This document shows, piece after piece, positions 16,220 to 24,339 of a stretch of DNA of 44,349 nt. The stretch lies in contig RAYB01000040.1 in NCBI GenBank assembly GCA_003669055.1, positions 1 through 44,349 of the forward strand. The letters run 5' to 3'. Under the pieces are notes generated by a model that had not been told where the DNA came from, did no database searches, and saw nothing but the letters and a program-made list of their open reading frames with translations. Both the position numbers and the translations under genes were made by a program. Every line of letters begins with the position of its first letter. Position 1 is the stretch's first letter. The DNA comes from a bacterium 1XD21-70 (GTDB lineage: Bacteria; Bacillota; Clostridia; Lachnospirales; Lachnospiraceae).

Positions 16220-16547
16220 GTCTCTTCTCCCCTCCCTATGCCATTCCTCTACAAAAACTCCGCCCCCAAAGACGGTTCCAAGGATGTCCATCCTATTGTA
16301 AAGGAAAGACGCTTATCCGTCAATCGCGAAGCACTTGGCCGCCGGTCTATGCATACAAAGCCATTAAAAGCAAAATTTCACGGAAAAAAGCTTTTCATCC
16401 CCTGGAAATTGTTATATGATAATGAAAAAATCCCATTTCGTGTGGACAAGGATGCCCCCTTTCCGCTAAAGCCGGGGATGCCCCTATCATACCTATATGG
16501 CCTGATAAGCGCTTAGGAGGAGAAATCCTTAAAGGAGAAGAAATCAG
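16220..16547. other. Divergent intergenic region, DUF401 / citXG
   Basis: This 328-base stretch has no convincing gene; a 92-codon frame at 16238-16516 shows no recognisable domain. It contains the promoter at 16392-16420. A perfect palindrome TAAGCGCTTA (16506-16515) sits next to the AGGAGG before citXG and resembles a cre core. Confidence 0.5.
16392..16420 (+). promoter_or_regulatory. citXG promoter candidate
   Basis: TTTTCA and TATGAT are separated by 17 bases in an AT-rich tract, giving a leader of about 120 bases. Confidence 0.45.
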
Positions 16548-17903
16548 ATGGAATATCATGTAACTTTAAATGAAATGCTAGATGCCCGCGAACGCCGGGC
16601 TTTCCGGCAGCAGGAACTGCTCGCCAAATACCGAATGCCTATGGTATGCTTCACTATGAACATTCCTGGGCCTGTGAAAAACAGCCCCCTGATCCGGCGC
16701 GGCTTTGAACTGGGAAAACAGTATTGGAAGGAGCAGCTGGATTCTTTGAAAATCCTGCCTGCCTTTTTTACAGAAACCAGCGAACCCACCGGGAATGAGG
16801 CATACTATCTCATGGACATGGATTCCCTCCTGGTAAAAGAACTCACCTGTGGGATTGAGGATGGATCTTTGCTGGGCAGATTATTCGACATGGATGTATT
16901 AAAGCCCAACGGAGAAAAGGCAGACCGCCAGGAATTAGGGCTTCCTCCCCGCCCCTGCCTTATCTGCGGCGGATCTGCTAAGGACTGTGCCCGCAGCCGC
17001 GCCCATACCGTGGAACAGCTCCAGGCAAAAACCAGGGAGATCCTGACCCAGGCCGTGGAAAAGGAAGATGCCGCCTTCTCTGCCCGGCTGGCCTGCCGGG
17101 CCCTTCTCTATGAGGTCTGCACTACGCCCAAGCCCGGCCTGGTTGACCGGGAAGGAAACGGCAGCCACAAGGATATGGACATCTTTACCTTTATGGACAG
17201 CGCCAGCGCACTCTGGCCTTACTTTGAGGCCTGCACCCGGATCGGAAGGCAGACCGCCGACCAAGCAGCCAGTGGCACCTTTGGGCAAATCCGTTTCGCA
17301 GGAAGGAGGGCGGAGGCTGCCATGTTCTCTGCCACAAAGGGGGTCAACACCCATAAGGGTGCTATTTTTTCCATGGGAATCCTCTGTGCTGCCTTAGGCC
17401 GGCTGCCCAGGGAGCAGTGGAAATGCACGGATACGGTTCTTGGGGAATGTGCTGCCATGGCCAAGGGGCTGGTGGCGTCTGATTTTGCCGGGCTTACCGA
17501 AGAAAATGCCATCACTATGGGACAGAAATTATATCTCCGCCACCAGATTACCGGGGTGCGGGGGCAGATGGAGGCAGGGCTCCCTGCCGTAAAAGATGTG
17601 GGGCTTCCTGTTTTGAAAGAAGGAATTGCGCGCGGGCTCTCGGTTAATGATGCCGGCTGCGGCGCCCTTCTGGCTCTGGTCACCGCAGCAACTGACACCA
17701 ACCTGATCGCCCGCAGCAGCCTAAAAACCCAGCAGGAAATTACCGCACAGGTAAAAAAACTGCTGGCAGAACATCCCTATCCGGACAGGGAGGCCTTATG
17801 CCAGCTGGATTCGGAGTTTGTGAAAAGGAACCTTTCCCCCGGGGGCAGCGCTGATTTACTGGCTGTTTGTTACATGTTGTACTTTTTGGAAAACGAGGGC
17901 TGA
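16548..17903 (+). CDS. citXG: CitX-CitG fusion: citrate lyase prosthetic group synthesis and transfer
   Basis: This is a 451-residue fusion. Residues 1-160 are CitX (apo-citrate lyase phosphoribosyl-dephospho-CoA transferase), with GRLFDMDVLKPNG and the Cys-rich RPCLICGGSAKDCARSRAH. Residues about 170-451 are CitG (triphosphoribosyl-dephospho-CoA synthase), with TTPKPGLVDREGNGSHKDMD and ATKGVNTHKGAIFSMG. CitG makes the CoA-like prosthetic group and CitX attaches it to the acyl carrier subunit CitD. AAAGGAG lies 10 bases before the ATG. The next gene is citC. The citDEF structural genes are not present on either side, which is unusual. Confidence 0.95.
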   Translation: MEYHVTLNEMLDARERRAFRQQELLAKYRMPMVCFTMNIPGPVKNSPLIRRGFELGKQYWKEQLDSLKILPAFFTETSEPTGNEAYYLMDMDSLLVKELTCGIEDGSLLGRLFDMDVLKPNGEKADRQELGLPPRPCLICGGSAKDCARSRAHTVEQLQAKTREILTQAVEKEDAAFSARLACRALLYEVCTTPKPGLVDREGNGSHKDMDIFTFMDSASALWPYFEACTRIGRQTADQAASGTFGQIRFAGRRAEAAMFSATKGVNTHKGAIFSMGILCAALGRLPREQWKCTDTVLGECAAMAKGLVASDFAGLTEENAITMGQKLYLRHQITGVRGQMEAGLPAVKDVGLPVLKEGIARGLSVNDAGCGALLALVTAATDTNLIARSSLKTQQEITAQVKKLLAEHPYPDREALCQLDSEFVKRNLSPGGSADLLAVCYMLYFLENEG

Positions 17904-17960
17904 ACCCATACATTAGCCAAAATCCATGCCGAAACAGAAACCGGCAGAAAGGAGGCTTCC

Positions 17961-19004
17961 ATGCCAGAATACACGATATCACAGGTTCGTCCCACAGACA
18001 AACGCAGCCTTGCCCAGATCGATGCCCTCCTAAACCAGGAAGGCATCCAGAGGGATTCCAACCTGGATTATATCTGCGCCATGTTTGATGAGGATTATCA
18101 GGCCATTGCCACCGGGAGCTGCTTTGCCAATACCCTGCGCTGCTTTGCCGTCAGCAAAGCCCACCAAGGGGAGGGGCTGCTGAACCAGGTCATAACCCAC
18201 CTGATGGATGTCCAATACGGGCGGGGCAACCTCCATCTTTTCCTTTACACTAAAATAAACTCTGCAAAATTTTTCCGGGATTTGGGATTTTACGAAATCG
18301 CCAGGGTAGACGGTACCCTTGCGTTTATGGAAAACCGCAGAAACGGCTTTGGAGAATACCTGGCCGACCTGTCCAAGGCAAAAACCGGAGGGTTGTCCGC
18401 CGCACTGGTGATGAATGCCAACCCTTTCACCTTAGGACATCAGTACCTTGTGGAAAAGGCAGCCTCCGAATGTGATACGCTCCATCTGTTCATTGTCAGC
18501 GAAGATGCCAGCCTGGTTCCCTTCCCTGTCCGGAAAAAGCTGGTGCTGGCTGGCACCTCCCACCTGCCCAATGTGGTCTGCCATGACAGCGGCCCCTATA
18601 TTATCAGCAATGCCACATTTCCCAGCTATTTCCTGAAGGATGAAAAAGCCGTGATCCAAGGCCATGCCCGGCTGGACCTCATTGTCTTTACCAGGATCGC
18701 CAAGGCCCTGTCCGTTACGCGCCGCTATGTGGGGGAGGAGCCGGTAAGCCAGGTAACCGGAATCTATAATCAGATCATGGCTGTTGAACTTCCCCTGGCA
18801 GGGATTGGCTGCATTGTTATCCCCCGGAAGCAGGCAATGGACAGGCCGATCAGTGCCTCCACGGTCCGCCAGCTGATCAAACAAAGGGACTTCGATTCCC
18901 TGAAAATGCTTGTCCCGCCTACTACGTTGGATTATTTTAAGAGTGATGAGGCCGCCCCGGTCATTGACAGGATCTGTAAGGCTGCCGATGTGGTACATTA
19001 TTGA
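17961..19004 (+). CDS. citC: [Citrate (pro-3S)-lyase] ligase
   Basis: The product is 347 residues. An N-terminal acetyltransferase-like region (about 1-120, AVSKAHQGEGLLNQVITHLM) precedes a nucleotidylyltransferase domain with MNANPFTLGHQYLVEKA and the C-terminal DRPISASTVRQLIKQ (ISxSxxR type). It activates citrate lyase by acetylating the thiol of the prosthetic group using ATP and acetate. AAAGGAGG lies upstream of the ATG. It follows citXG by 57 bases, so the two form an operon for maturing a citrate lyase encoded elsewhere. Confidence 0.95.
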   Translation: MPEYTISQVRPTDKRSLAQIDALLNQEGIQRDSNLDYICAMFDEDYQAIATGSCFANTLRCFAVSKAHQGEGLLNQVITHLMDVQYGRGNLHLFLYTKINSAKFFRDLGFYEIARVDGTLAFMENRRNGFGEYLADLSKAKTGGLSAALVMNANPFTLGHQYLVEKAASECDTLHLFIVSEDASLVPFPVRKKLVLAGTSHLPNVVCHDSGPYIISNATFPSYFLKDEKAVIQGHARLDLIVFTRIAKALSVTRRYVGEEPVSQVTGIYNQIMAVELPLAGIGCIVIPRKQAMDRPISASTVRQLIKQRDFDSLKMLVPPTTLDYFKSDEAAPVIDRICKAADVVHY

Positions 19005-19017
19005 AGCATCGGCAGCC
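18980..19017 (+). terminator. Hairpin spanning the citC stop codon
   Basis: GGCTGCCGATG and CATCGGCAGCC (11 of 11 pairs) flank a 16-base loop that contains the TGA stop. It is followed by ATGCCTTTCC, only a short T-tract. It may act as a weak terminator or 3' stabiliser for the citXG-citC mRNA. Confidence 0.55.
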
Positions 19018-19056
19018 ATGCCTTTCCTCCCACAAAATATCTTTGCTGCCATAACC

Positions 19057-19938
19057 CTACCTGCCATGCCTGCTGCCTGTGCCATGGTGCCTGTACCTGT
19101 GATGGCCTTTTGATGGATCCGCCTGTCCTCTTTCTTTTGCATTTTCATCGGGCAGGCTCTCTTCCTTTCCCGCCACGTTTCCTGTGGCCTGCTGCTTTTC
19201 TTCCTCTCCCCCGTTCCCGGCACACGGGCTGCTTTCTCCTGCCGCTGCTTCTCTATGATGCTGCCCTCCTGCCTCCCCCGGCATCCCGTCCATCCGATCC
19301 CGGATTTCCCTCATCGTCATGCCCTGGATTTCCTCCGGCGTGATATTGGGGCAAAGCTTCTGCAGTTCCAGGAAAGCCCTGTACTTTCCGCATGACATCC
19401 CATGCGCATGGGCTGGGGCAACCTCCCTGGAATCCGCCGTATAACAGTAGGCATTTTGATGGCCTGCCACACAGGACTCCATATCGGAAAGGATCCTCAC
19501 CGACTGGCTGCCCTTTGATTCCATTACTGTAATCGCCACAACCTCATCCTGGGATAAAAGGGCAGCCACCTTGTCATTTTCCAGTATCCGGCTGACTGCC
19601 TCCTGGTACCCCATAAACCGGATATCCAGGGAAGCCGCCAACTCCCGTCCATCTTCATTGTAGGCCTCCACCACGACCACCCGGTCAAACCTGTTAATCC
19701 CCAATTCAAGGGAAGGGTTGACGTCAATGCTGATTTTCGCTGTGGGGGTAAAATAAAACCAGTGCCCCCCAAATACCAGAAGCAGCAAACTCAGGGCAGC
19801 TGAGAGGACAGGCTGATAACAAATCCCTCTTTGCTTTTTGTATCCCCTGGTTTTTTGGGCAAGGAATTTCCTGGTCCTATCCTTTAATTCCTCTCCTGCC
19901 TGTACCTGGCCAAAGGCTTCCTTTATCCTGTCATTCAT
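19057..19938 (-). CDS. RsgI-like membrane anti-sigma factor
   Basis: The product is about 293 residues. A cytoplasmic N-terminus of about 40 residues precedes a transmembrane helix (43-63) and then an extracellular domain with AKISIDVNPSLELGINRFDRVV, the hallmark of RsgI-type anti-sigma factors. The last 85 residues are low-complexity, rich in E, G, Q and H. It probably holds the adjacent ECF sigma factor inactive at the membrane until an extracellular signal arrives. The ATG at 19938 with GGGAGG 8 bases upstream is preferred over a GTG at 19947. It overlaps the sigma gene stop by 8 bases. Confidence 0.85.
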   Translation of the reverse strand: MNDRIKEAFGQVQAGEELKDRTRKFLAQKTRGYKKQRGICYQPVLSAALSLLLLVFGGHWFYFTPTAKISIDVNPSLELGINRFDRVVVVEAYNEDGRELAASLDIRFMGYQEAVSRILENDKVAALLSQDEVVAITVMESKGSQSVRILSDMESCVAGHQNAYCYTADSREVAPAHAHGMSCGKYRAFLELQKLCPNITPEEIQGMTMREIRDRMDGMPGEAGGQHHREAAAGESSPCAGNGGEEEKQQATGNVAGKEESLPDENAKERGQADPSKGHHRYRHHGTGSRHGR

Positions 19939-20413
19939 ATCCGCCACCTCCCAGCTTCTCCCGGAGCATCTGTTTCGCCCGCGTCAGGAGTGTATAAATG
20001 GTATTGACATTTTTCCCCAGAATCCGGCTGATCTGCGGGGCTGTATAATCCTCATAAAAATGCAGGTATACCACTTCGCGGTATTTAACGGGAAGCGAAA
20101 GCACAGCCTCCAAAACTTCCCGGTTATCCGGCAAAAGGGGCGCCGGCTGCTCCATGGCCTCCTCAAGGGATACGGCATGGCTGCGGAAAAAGCTTTTCAG
20201 CAAATCCTTGCAGGCATTGACCGTGACCCGGATAAACCAGGCCTTTTCATGTTCCTCACTTTCAAAGGAAACAGAACTAAGGACATACTTCAAAAAAACA
20301 TTTTGAAATATGTCCTCCGTGTCCGCATGATTTTTTAGGTGTACCATGCAAAGCCTCCGAACCAAATCCGCATACTGCTCAATGGCCCGGTTTACCTCCT
20401 GTTCGTTCCGCAT
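19931..20413 (-). CDS. ECF-type RNA polymerase sigma factor
   Basis: The product is 160 residues. Region 2 (YADLVRRLCMVHLKNHADTEDIFQNVFLKY) recognises the -10 element. Region 4 (LPVKYREVVYLHFYEDYTAPQISRILGKNVNTIYTLLTRAKQML) is a helix-turn-helix for the -35 box. A GGAG lies 8 bases before the ATG. It is coupled to the RsgI-like anti-sigma gene downstream. The secreted Asp/Cys-loop protein gene lies 103 bases upstream in the same direction and may be both co-transcribed and a regulatory target. Confidence 0.93.
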   Translation of the reverse strand: MRNEQEVNRAIEQYADLVRRLCMVHLKNHADTEDIFQNVFLKYVLSSVSFESEEHEKAWFIRVTVNACKDLLKSFFRSHAVSLEEAMEQPAPLLPDNREVLEAVLSLPVKYREVVYLHFYEDYTAPQISRILGKNVNTIYTLLTRAKQMLREKLGGGGYE

Positions 20414-20516
20414 CCTGAAACTCCATTCGTCCGCTGGTTTTACACTGCCTCAGCCCGGCATCCTGCCGGCTACCCCTTCTTGGCTCCCCGGCTCATTGCC
20501 CGGCCGCCTTCATCAT

Positions 20517-20861
20517 CTAGCGGCAATGCCTTCCGTGCCTTCCGCCGCCATAACATCCATGGCCGTATCCTGTGCCGTTATGCGGGCAGGTACCGTTTGC
20601 ATAATAATCACAGATGCCGTCATTATTTGCATCTACGAAATGGACACCATGCCAGTTGTCGTCGCTGTCGCCCATGCCGCAATAGTCGCAGATGCCGTCC
20701 CCGTCCTCATCTGCATAAGCACACACTGTACCGGCAAAATCGCAGACCCCGTTATTGTCTGCATCCCGGTAATGGCATCCCCGGCCTGCGGCAAATGCAC
20801 TCGTCGCCCCAAAGCTAATTATCATTACTGCTGTCAAGATACCTGTTAATTGTTTTTTCAT
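20517..20861 (-). CDS. Secreted acidic protein with three Asp-loop (EF-hand/dockerin-like) repeats
   Basis: The product is 114 residues. A signal peptide ends near AFA at residue 24. The mature part has three repeats of the form DxDxDGxCD: residues 33-41 (DADNNGVCD), 51-59 (DEDGDGICD) and 77-85 (DANNDGICD), with paired Cys and a Gly/His/Cys-rich tail. The loops look like calcium-binding EF-hand or dockerin loops, and His/Cys may add metal binding or disulfides. GGAGA lies upstream of the ATG. Similar repeat proteins occur in gut Clostridia but I know of no assigned function. It precedes the sigma/anti-sigma pair. Confidence 0.8.
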   Translation of the reverse strand: MKKQLTGILTAVMIISFGATSAFAAGRGCHYRDADNNGVCDFAGTVCAYADEDGDGICDYCGMGDSDDNWHGVHFVDANNDGICDYYANGTCPHNGTGYGHGCYGGGRHGRHCR

Positions 20862-21061
20862 GCCTTGAATCTCCTATCATCGTTGATAGCCTTTACGGCT
20901 TCACTTAAAATACGATTGAGACAGGCCAATCCATTCAAAAACCCCGGGAATTTTTGGAAAATTTTCTCCGTCTGCCGCCTTTGGCCGACAACACAGCCGG
21001 TCAAGGATATTTTTCATTATAAGCCTTCCCCTGTTACTTCGTCAACCGGAATCCCTCTCCA

Positions 21062-21874
21062 TGGGGCATCGGCTGCTCCTCCCGCTTTTCGCTCCACCTT
21101 GGCCGGAAGGAACCGGAACAGGCGGCAAAGATTGCAGGAAACGGCGTGACCTTCATGGCCATTGCCGGCCCCCTATATTTCCTCATTGCCGAAATCCTGC
21201 TGACGCCTCTCCTAACACTGTTCGGGGCAACCAGCGAGGTATTGCCCTACGCCAGTCAATATGCCGGCATTACCCTGGTGCAGATTGTGCTCAACAATTC
21301 CCTCACCTATTACGGGGCATTGTCTGCCTACGGAAAGGAAATCCCGCTGGCCTCCTGCGGCATTGTCATGAAAACAAACGCCATTTTGCTGGCTGTCATC
21401 ATAGGGATCTCCCAAGGGGTCCAGCCCATCATCGGATTTAATTATGGCGCAGAAAAATACAAGCGGGTCCGGGAAGCCTATCTGCTTGCCGTCCGGTGGA
21501 ACCTGATTGTCTCAGCTATTGGATTTTGTGCCTTCCAGTTTTTTCCCAAATACCTCATATCCCTGTTTGGGAAGGGCGATGGGCTTTACTTTGAATTCGC
21601 TATCCTTTTTATGCGGACATTTCTGTTTATGGTGCTGGTCAACGGAGTGCAGCTGCTTTCTTCCAATTTCTTTACTGCCATCGGTAAGGCGATGAAGGGG
21701 CTGCTGTTATCTTTAACAAGGCAGGTATTTTTCCTGATCCCGCTGATTCTGCTGCTTCCCCTGCGCTTTGGCATTTTGGGTGTATTGCTTGCAGGGCCGG
21801 CTGCAGATTTTGCTGCCTTTGTTTTATCCGTTTTGCTTGTCCGGAAGGAATTGAACCGGCAGAAGCTGCTTTAA
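21062..21874 (+). pseudogene. MATE efflux transporter remnant with two deletions
   Basis: The open frame from 21062 reads into MATE sequence (SLHLGRKEPEQAAKIAGNG), which normally lies around residue 60-80 of a ~450-residue transporter. The first ~60 residues are missing and there is no ribosome site. After LPYASQYAGITL the sequence jumps straight to LNNSLTYYGALSAYGKEIPL, which belongs to the second half, so an internal block of roughly 150 residues is also absent. The C-terminal six-helix part is intact to KLL. It cannot form a full 12-helix transporter. The GTG at 21146 may permit some translation. Bases 20862-21061 hold no gene. Confidence 0.75.
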
Positions 21875-21909
21875 CCATTGCTTTGCCCCTAGTTCATGAG
21901 TTTTTATTA

Positions 21910-21938
21910 TTGACATATATCCATAACACATCTATAAT
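21910..21938 (+). promoter_or_regulatory. Consensus promoter of the DUF134-NifX gene
   Basis: TTGACA and TATAAT, both perfect, are separated by exactly 17 bases. Flanking TTTTATTAT (21902-21910) and ATAATAAAA (about 21934-21942) form an inverted repeat that overlaps both boxes and could be an operator. The leader is about 145 bases long. Confidence 0.85.
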
Positions 21939-22089
21939 AAAATTCAGTCCAGCCCGTCAGGCTTTTGCCAAGCAGCCAGGGCGCCAATATACCGGATGCC
22001 TGGCAGCCTGGCCGGCCATGCCGGATATTTTTCCGAGGGCACTGCTTCACAATCGCAGACCACTTTTACCCAGTAAAAAAGGAGCCTCT

Positions 22090-22875
22090 ATGCCAAGACC
22101 GACAAAATGCAGGAAAGTATGTTATTTCCCACAAATCCTGGAGTTTCACCCTTCCCAGGGCAAAAAAACAGATGCCCCGGTGATTTTGACTGTAGACGAA
22201 TATGAAGCTATCCGCCTGATCGACAAGGAAGGGCTGTCCCAGGAACAATGCTGTGAACTTATGCAGATTGCCAGGACTACTGTACAGAGGATCTATGAAA
22301 ACGCCAGGAAAAAGATGGCCTCAATGCTTGTGGACGGACTTCCCCTGCGCATCGAAGGCGGAGATTTCCGCCTGTGTGACGGCAAGGCCGCCTATTGCAG
22401 GCATGACGGGTGCTTCAAACACCAGTACCGCCAAAAATACAACCAAACCAAAGGAGATCTTGTTATGAGAGTTGCAGTGACTTATGAAAACGGCCAGATT
22501 TTCCAACATTTTGGCCACACAGAACAGTTTAAGGTTTATGACATTACGGATGGCGTGATCACCTCTTTTGAGATTGTGGACACCAACGGCACCGGCCATG
22601 GGGCATTGACCGGTATCCTCAGTGCCTTGCAGGTGGATGCCTTGATCTGCGGCGGCATCGGCGGCGGTGCCCAGGCCGCATTGGCAGCAGCCGGAATCCG
22701 GCTATACGGCGGTGTGTCCGGCGATGCCGACAAAGCTGCTGAGGCACTGGCCGCCGGCCGCCTGGAATTCAACCCCAATATCCAGTGCAGCCACCACGGC
22801 CAACACCATGCCCAAGGGCATGCCTGCGGGGAGCATGGCTGTGGGGAACATAACCATTGCCACGAGCACCCTTGA
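22090..22875 (+). CDS. DUF134 DNA-binding / NifX-NifB-like cofactor-binding fusion
   Basis: This is a 261-residue fusion. Residues 1-110 are DUF134: MPRPTKCRKVCYFPQ, then LTVDEYEAIRLIDKEGLSQ and a helix-turn-helix QIARTTVQRIYENARKKM. Residues about 125-235 are the dinitrogenase Fe-Mo cofactor (NifX/NifB C-terminal) fold, with FQHFGHTEQFKVYDI and ICGGIGGGAQAAL. The tail is rich in His and Cys (HHGQHHAQGHACGEHGCGEH). It may be a metal- or Fe-S-cluster-responsive regulator. AAAAGGAG precedes the ATG. A second ATG at 22465 with GGAGAT upstream could give the NifX domain alone. No nif genes are nearby. Confidence 0.9.
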   Translation: MPRPTKCRKVCYFPQILEFHPSQGKKTDAPVILTVDEYEAIRLIDKEGLSQEQCCELMQIARTTVQRIYENARKKMASMLVDGLPLRIEGGDFRLCDGKAAYCRHDGCFKHQYRQKYNQTKGDLVMRVAVTYENGQIFQHFGHTEQFKVYDITDGVITSFEIVDTNGTGHGALTGILSALQVDALICGGIGGGAQAALAAAGIRLYGGVSGDADKAAEALAAGRLEFNPNIQCSHHGQHHAQGHACGEHGCGEHNHCHEHP

Positions 22876-22954
22876 TATTCCCCGCAACAGGGGGTTAACC
22901 ACAGGCTTTTGCCGGTTCAGGGGGGCAGCACGTCATGGGCGGTTGCCTTCCTTT

Positions 22955-23908
22955 CTATTCCGATTTGCAATAATGCCGATGCAATTCATATATTTTTTGC
23001 TGCATTAACTCTATCAGTTCCACTGGTTCTAACACAGCGGCATTGCTGCCAAACGGCAATAGGCAATCGGCAACCCACTCTAAAGCGGCGTGGTTGATTT
23101 GCATGTCGATTATCCCGCCGCCCGTTGGGAACGTTTTTAATCCGCTTGCAAGCAAACATTCGCTTTCGCAGCGTTTAACCCCTATGTCCGTCAGCCGGAT
23201 TTTCATGTGGTAATCATTTCTTTCCTCTGTCTCTTCAAGGTATTCTTGGATAGACAGAGGGATAGGGTATTTCCCTTTGGGATAAGGCTTTTCCTCTATG
23301 ATTTCCTTGATCCGGTCAACCCGGAACACTCTGATTTGATTTGCTGTTGTACAATAGGCGGGGCAGTACCAAAGCCCATTCATGGCATATAAGCCGATAG
23401 GTATCATTGTGCGTGTGCTTTCGGAATATGTTGACGAATACCGTATTGTTGCGGCATGGCGGTTTATGGCAGCAAGAAATATTGGTTTCAGCAATGGCGA
23501 ATCGCAGTGCCTGTCCGGAATCCAAAATACCACCTTGTTTTGAATCTGCGTGATACTGTTTTGGATATCTAATGGCAGGCAGTTCAAGAATTTTTTCAAG
23601 ACGGATATGGTCTCCTGTTCAAACGGCAAATCTCGGTAATATTGCAAGGCTTGGCAAGCAAAGAAAACCGCTTTTGCTTCGCTTTCTGAAAAAGCGATCG
23701 GCGGCAAAATACGTTCTTTCAAGATATGGTACCCTCCCGCTGCCCCGACTTCGGAGTAAAGAGGGAAACCGGCCTGTTCTAATTCCTGCAAATCGCGCAG
23801 TATGGTTCTTTTTGATACAGAAAATTCCTTTGCTAATTCACCTACTGTAAAATCCCTCTTGGCATTTATTGTGATCATCATTTCGATAAGCCGTTCAGCC
23901 TTTGACAT
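22955..23908 (-). CDS. YafY-type HTH/WYL-domain transcriptional regulator
   Basis: The product is 317 residues. The N-terminal HTH-11 (FTVGELAKEFSVSKRTILRDLQELEQAGFPLY) is followed by a wing with GAAGGYHI. A central WYL domain lies around IPIGLYAMNGLWYCPAYC, with the R-rich FRVDRIKEI. A C-terminal WCX extension follows. WYL domains usually bind nucleotides or small ligands. It is divergent from the YciI-like gene with a palindrome between them and probably represses that promoter. Confidence 0.9.
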   Translation of the reverse strand: MSKAERLIEMMITINAKRDFTVGELAKEFSVSKRTILRDLQELEQAGFPLYSEVGAAGGYHILKERILPPIAFSESEAKAVFFACQALQYYRDLPFEQETISVLKKFLNCLPLDIQNSITQIQNKVVFWIPDRHCDSPLLKPIFLAAINRHAATIRYSSTYSESTRTMIPIGLYAMNGLWYCPAYCTTANQIRVFRVDRIKEIIEEKPYPKGKYPIPLSIQEYLEETEERNDYHMKIRLTDIGVKRCESECLLASGLKTFPTGGGIIDMQINHAALEWVADCLLPFGSNAAVLEPVELIELMQQKIYELHRHYCKSE

Positions 23909-23930
23909 TTTTGAACTCCTTTCCGAATGG

Positions 23931-23958
23931 TGACAGCCTTTGTCACTATTCTATGATA
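23931..23958 (+). promoter_or_regulatory. YciI-like gene promoter with palindromic operator
   Basis: GTGACA (-35) and TATGAT (-10) are 16 bases apart. The palindrome GTGACA-GCCTT-TGTCAC (23931-23947) covers the -35 box. This is a likely site for the divergent WYL regulator. Confidence 0.6.
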
Positions 23959-24023
23959 AACTATCTATATCCCAAATGCAATACAAAACAAAAACCCCCC
24001 ATGAATGTAAAGGAGTAAACTGC

Positions 24024-24323
24024 ATGGAAAAATTGATGTACATGATGATGATCGAGAAGAGCAAGACCTATAACAAAATGACAAAGCAGGTAGTGACAGA
24101 ACATGTCGAGAACATAAGAAGGCTGGACGATGAAGGTAAGCTGGAAATCTGCGGCGTCTTTAAGGGTTATCCGGGAATGGCAGGTATGTATATCCTAAAA
24201 ACAGAGAGCCGCAAAGAAGCGGAAGAAATCTGCCAGTCAGAGCCGTTGGTTGTGGGAGGATATGCCACCTACCGATTAGTCGGCCTGCAAATCGCAAACC
24301 GGGAAAATAATTACTTGCTGTAA
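24024..24323 (+). CDS. YciI-like (YCII family) protein
   Basis: The product is 99 residues. It has the ferredoxin-like YciI fold signature: MYMMMIEKSKTYNKMTKQVVTEHVENIRRLDDEGKL with the conserved His, then GVFKGYPGMAGMYILKTESRKEAEEICQSEPLVVGGYATYRLVGL. YciI-type proteins act as dehydrochlorinase- or isomerase-like small enzymes; the activity here is unknown. AAAGGAG precedes the ATG, and the 28-residue longer reading is dropped. A WYL regulator is encoded divergently. Confidence 0.85.
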   Translation: MEKLMYMMMIEKSKTYNKMTKQVVTEHVENIRRLDDEGKLEICGVFKGYPGMAGMYILKTESRKEAEEICQSEPLVVGGYATYRLVGLQIANRENNYLL

Positions 24324-24339
24324 TGGAGAGGAGGCCGCC

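Noticed and set aside
16238-16516. 92-codon frame between DUF401 and citXG
   Set aside because: There is no recognisable family, it crosses the candidate citXG promoter, and the composition changes abruptly within it.
18432-19223. 263-codon minus frame over citC
   Set aside because: It is antisense to citC, which has an unambiguous family match and ribosome site.
20517-20861. The D-x-D repeat gene as a CRISPR or tandem DNA repeat
   Set aside because: The repeats are only three, diverged at DNA level and in frame, so they are protein repeats.
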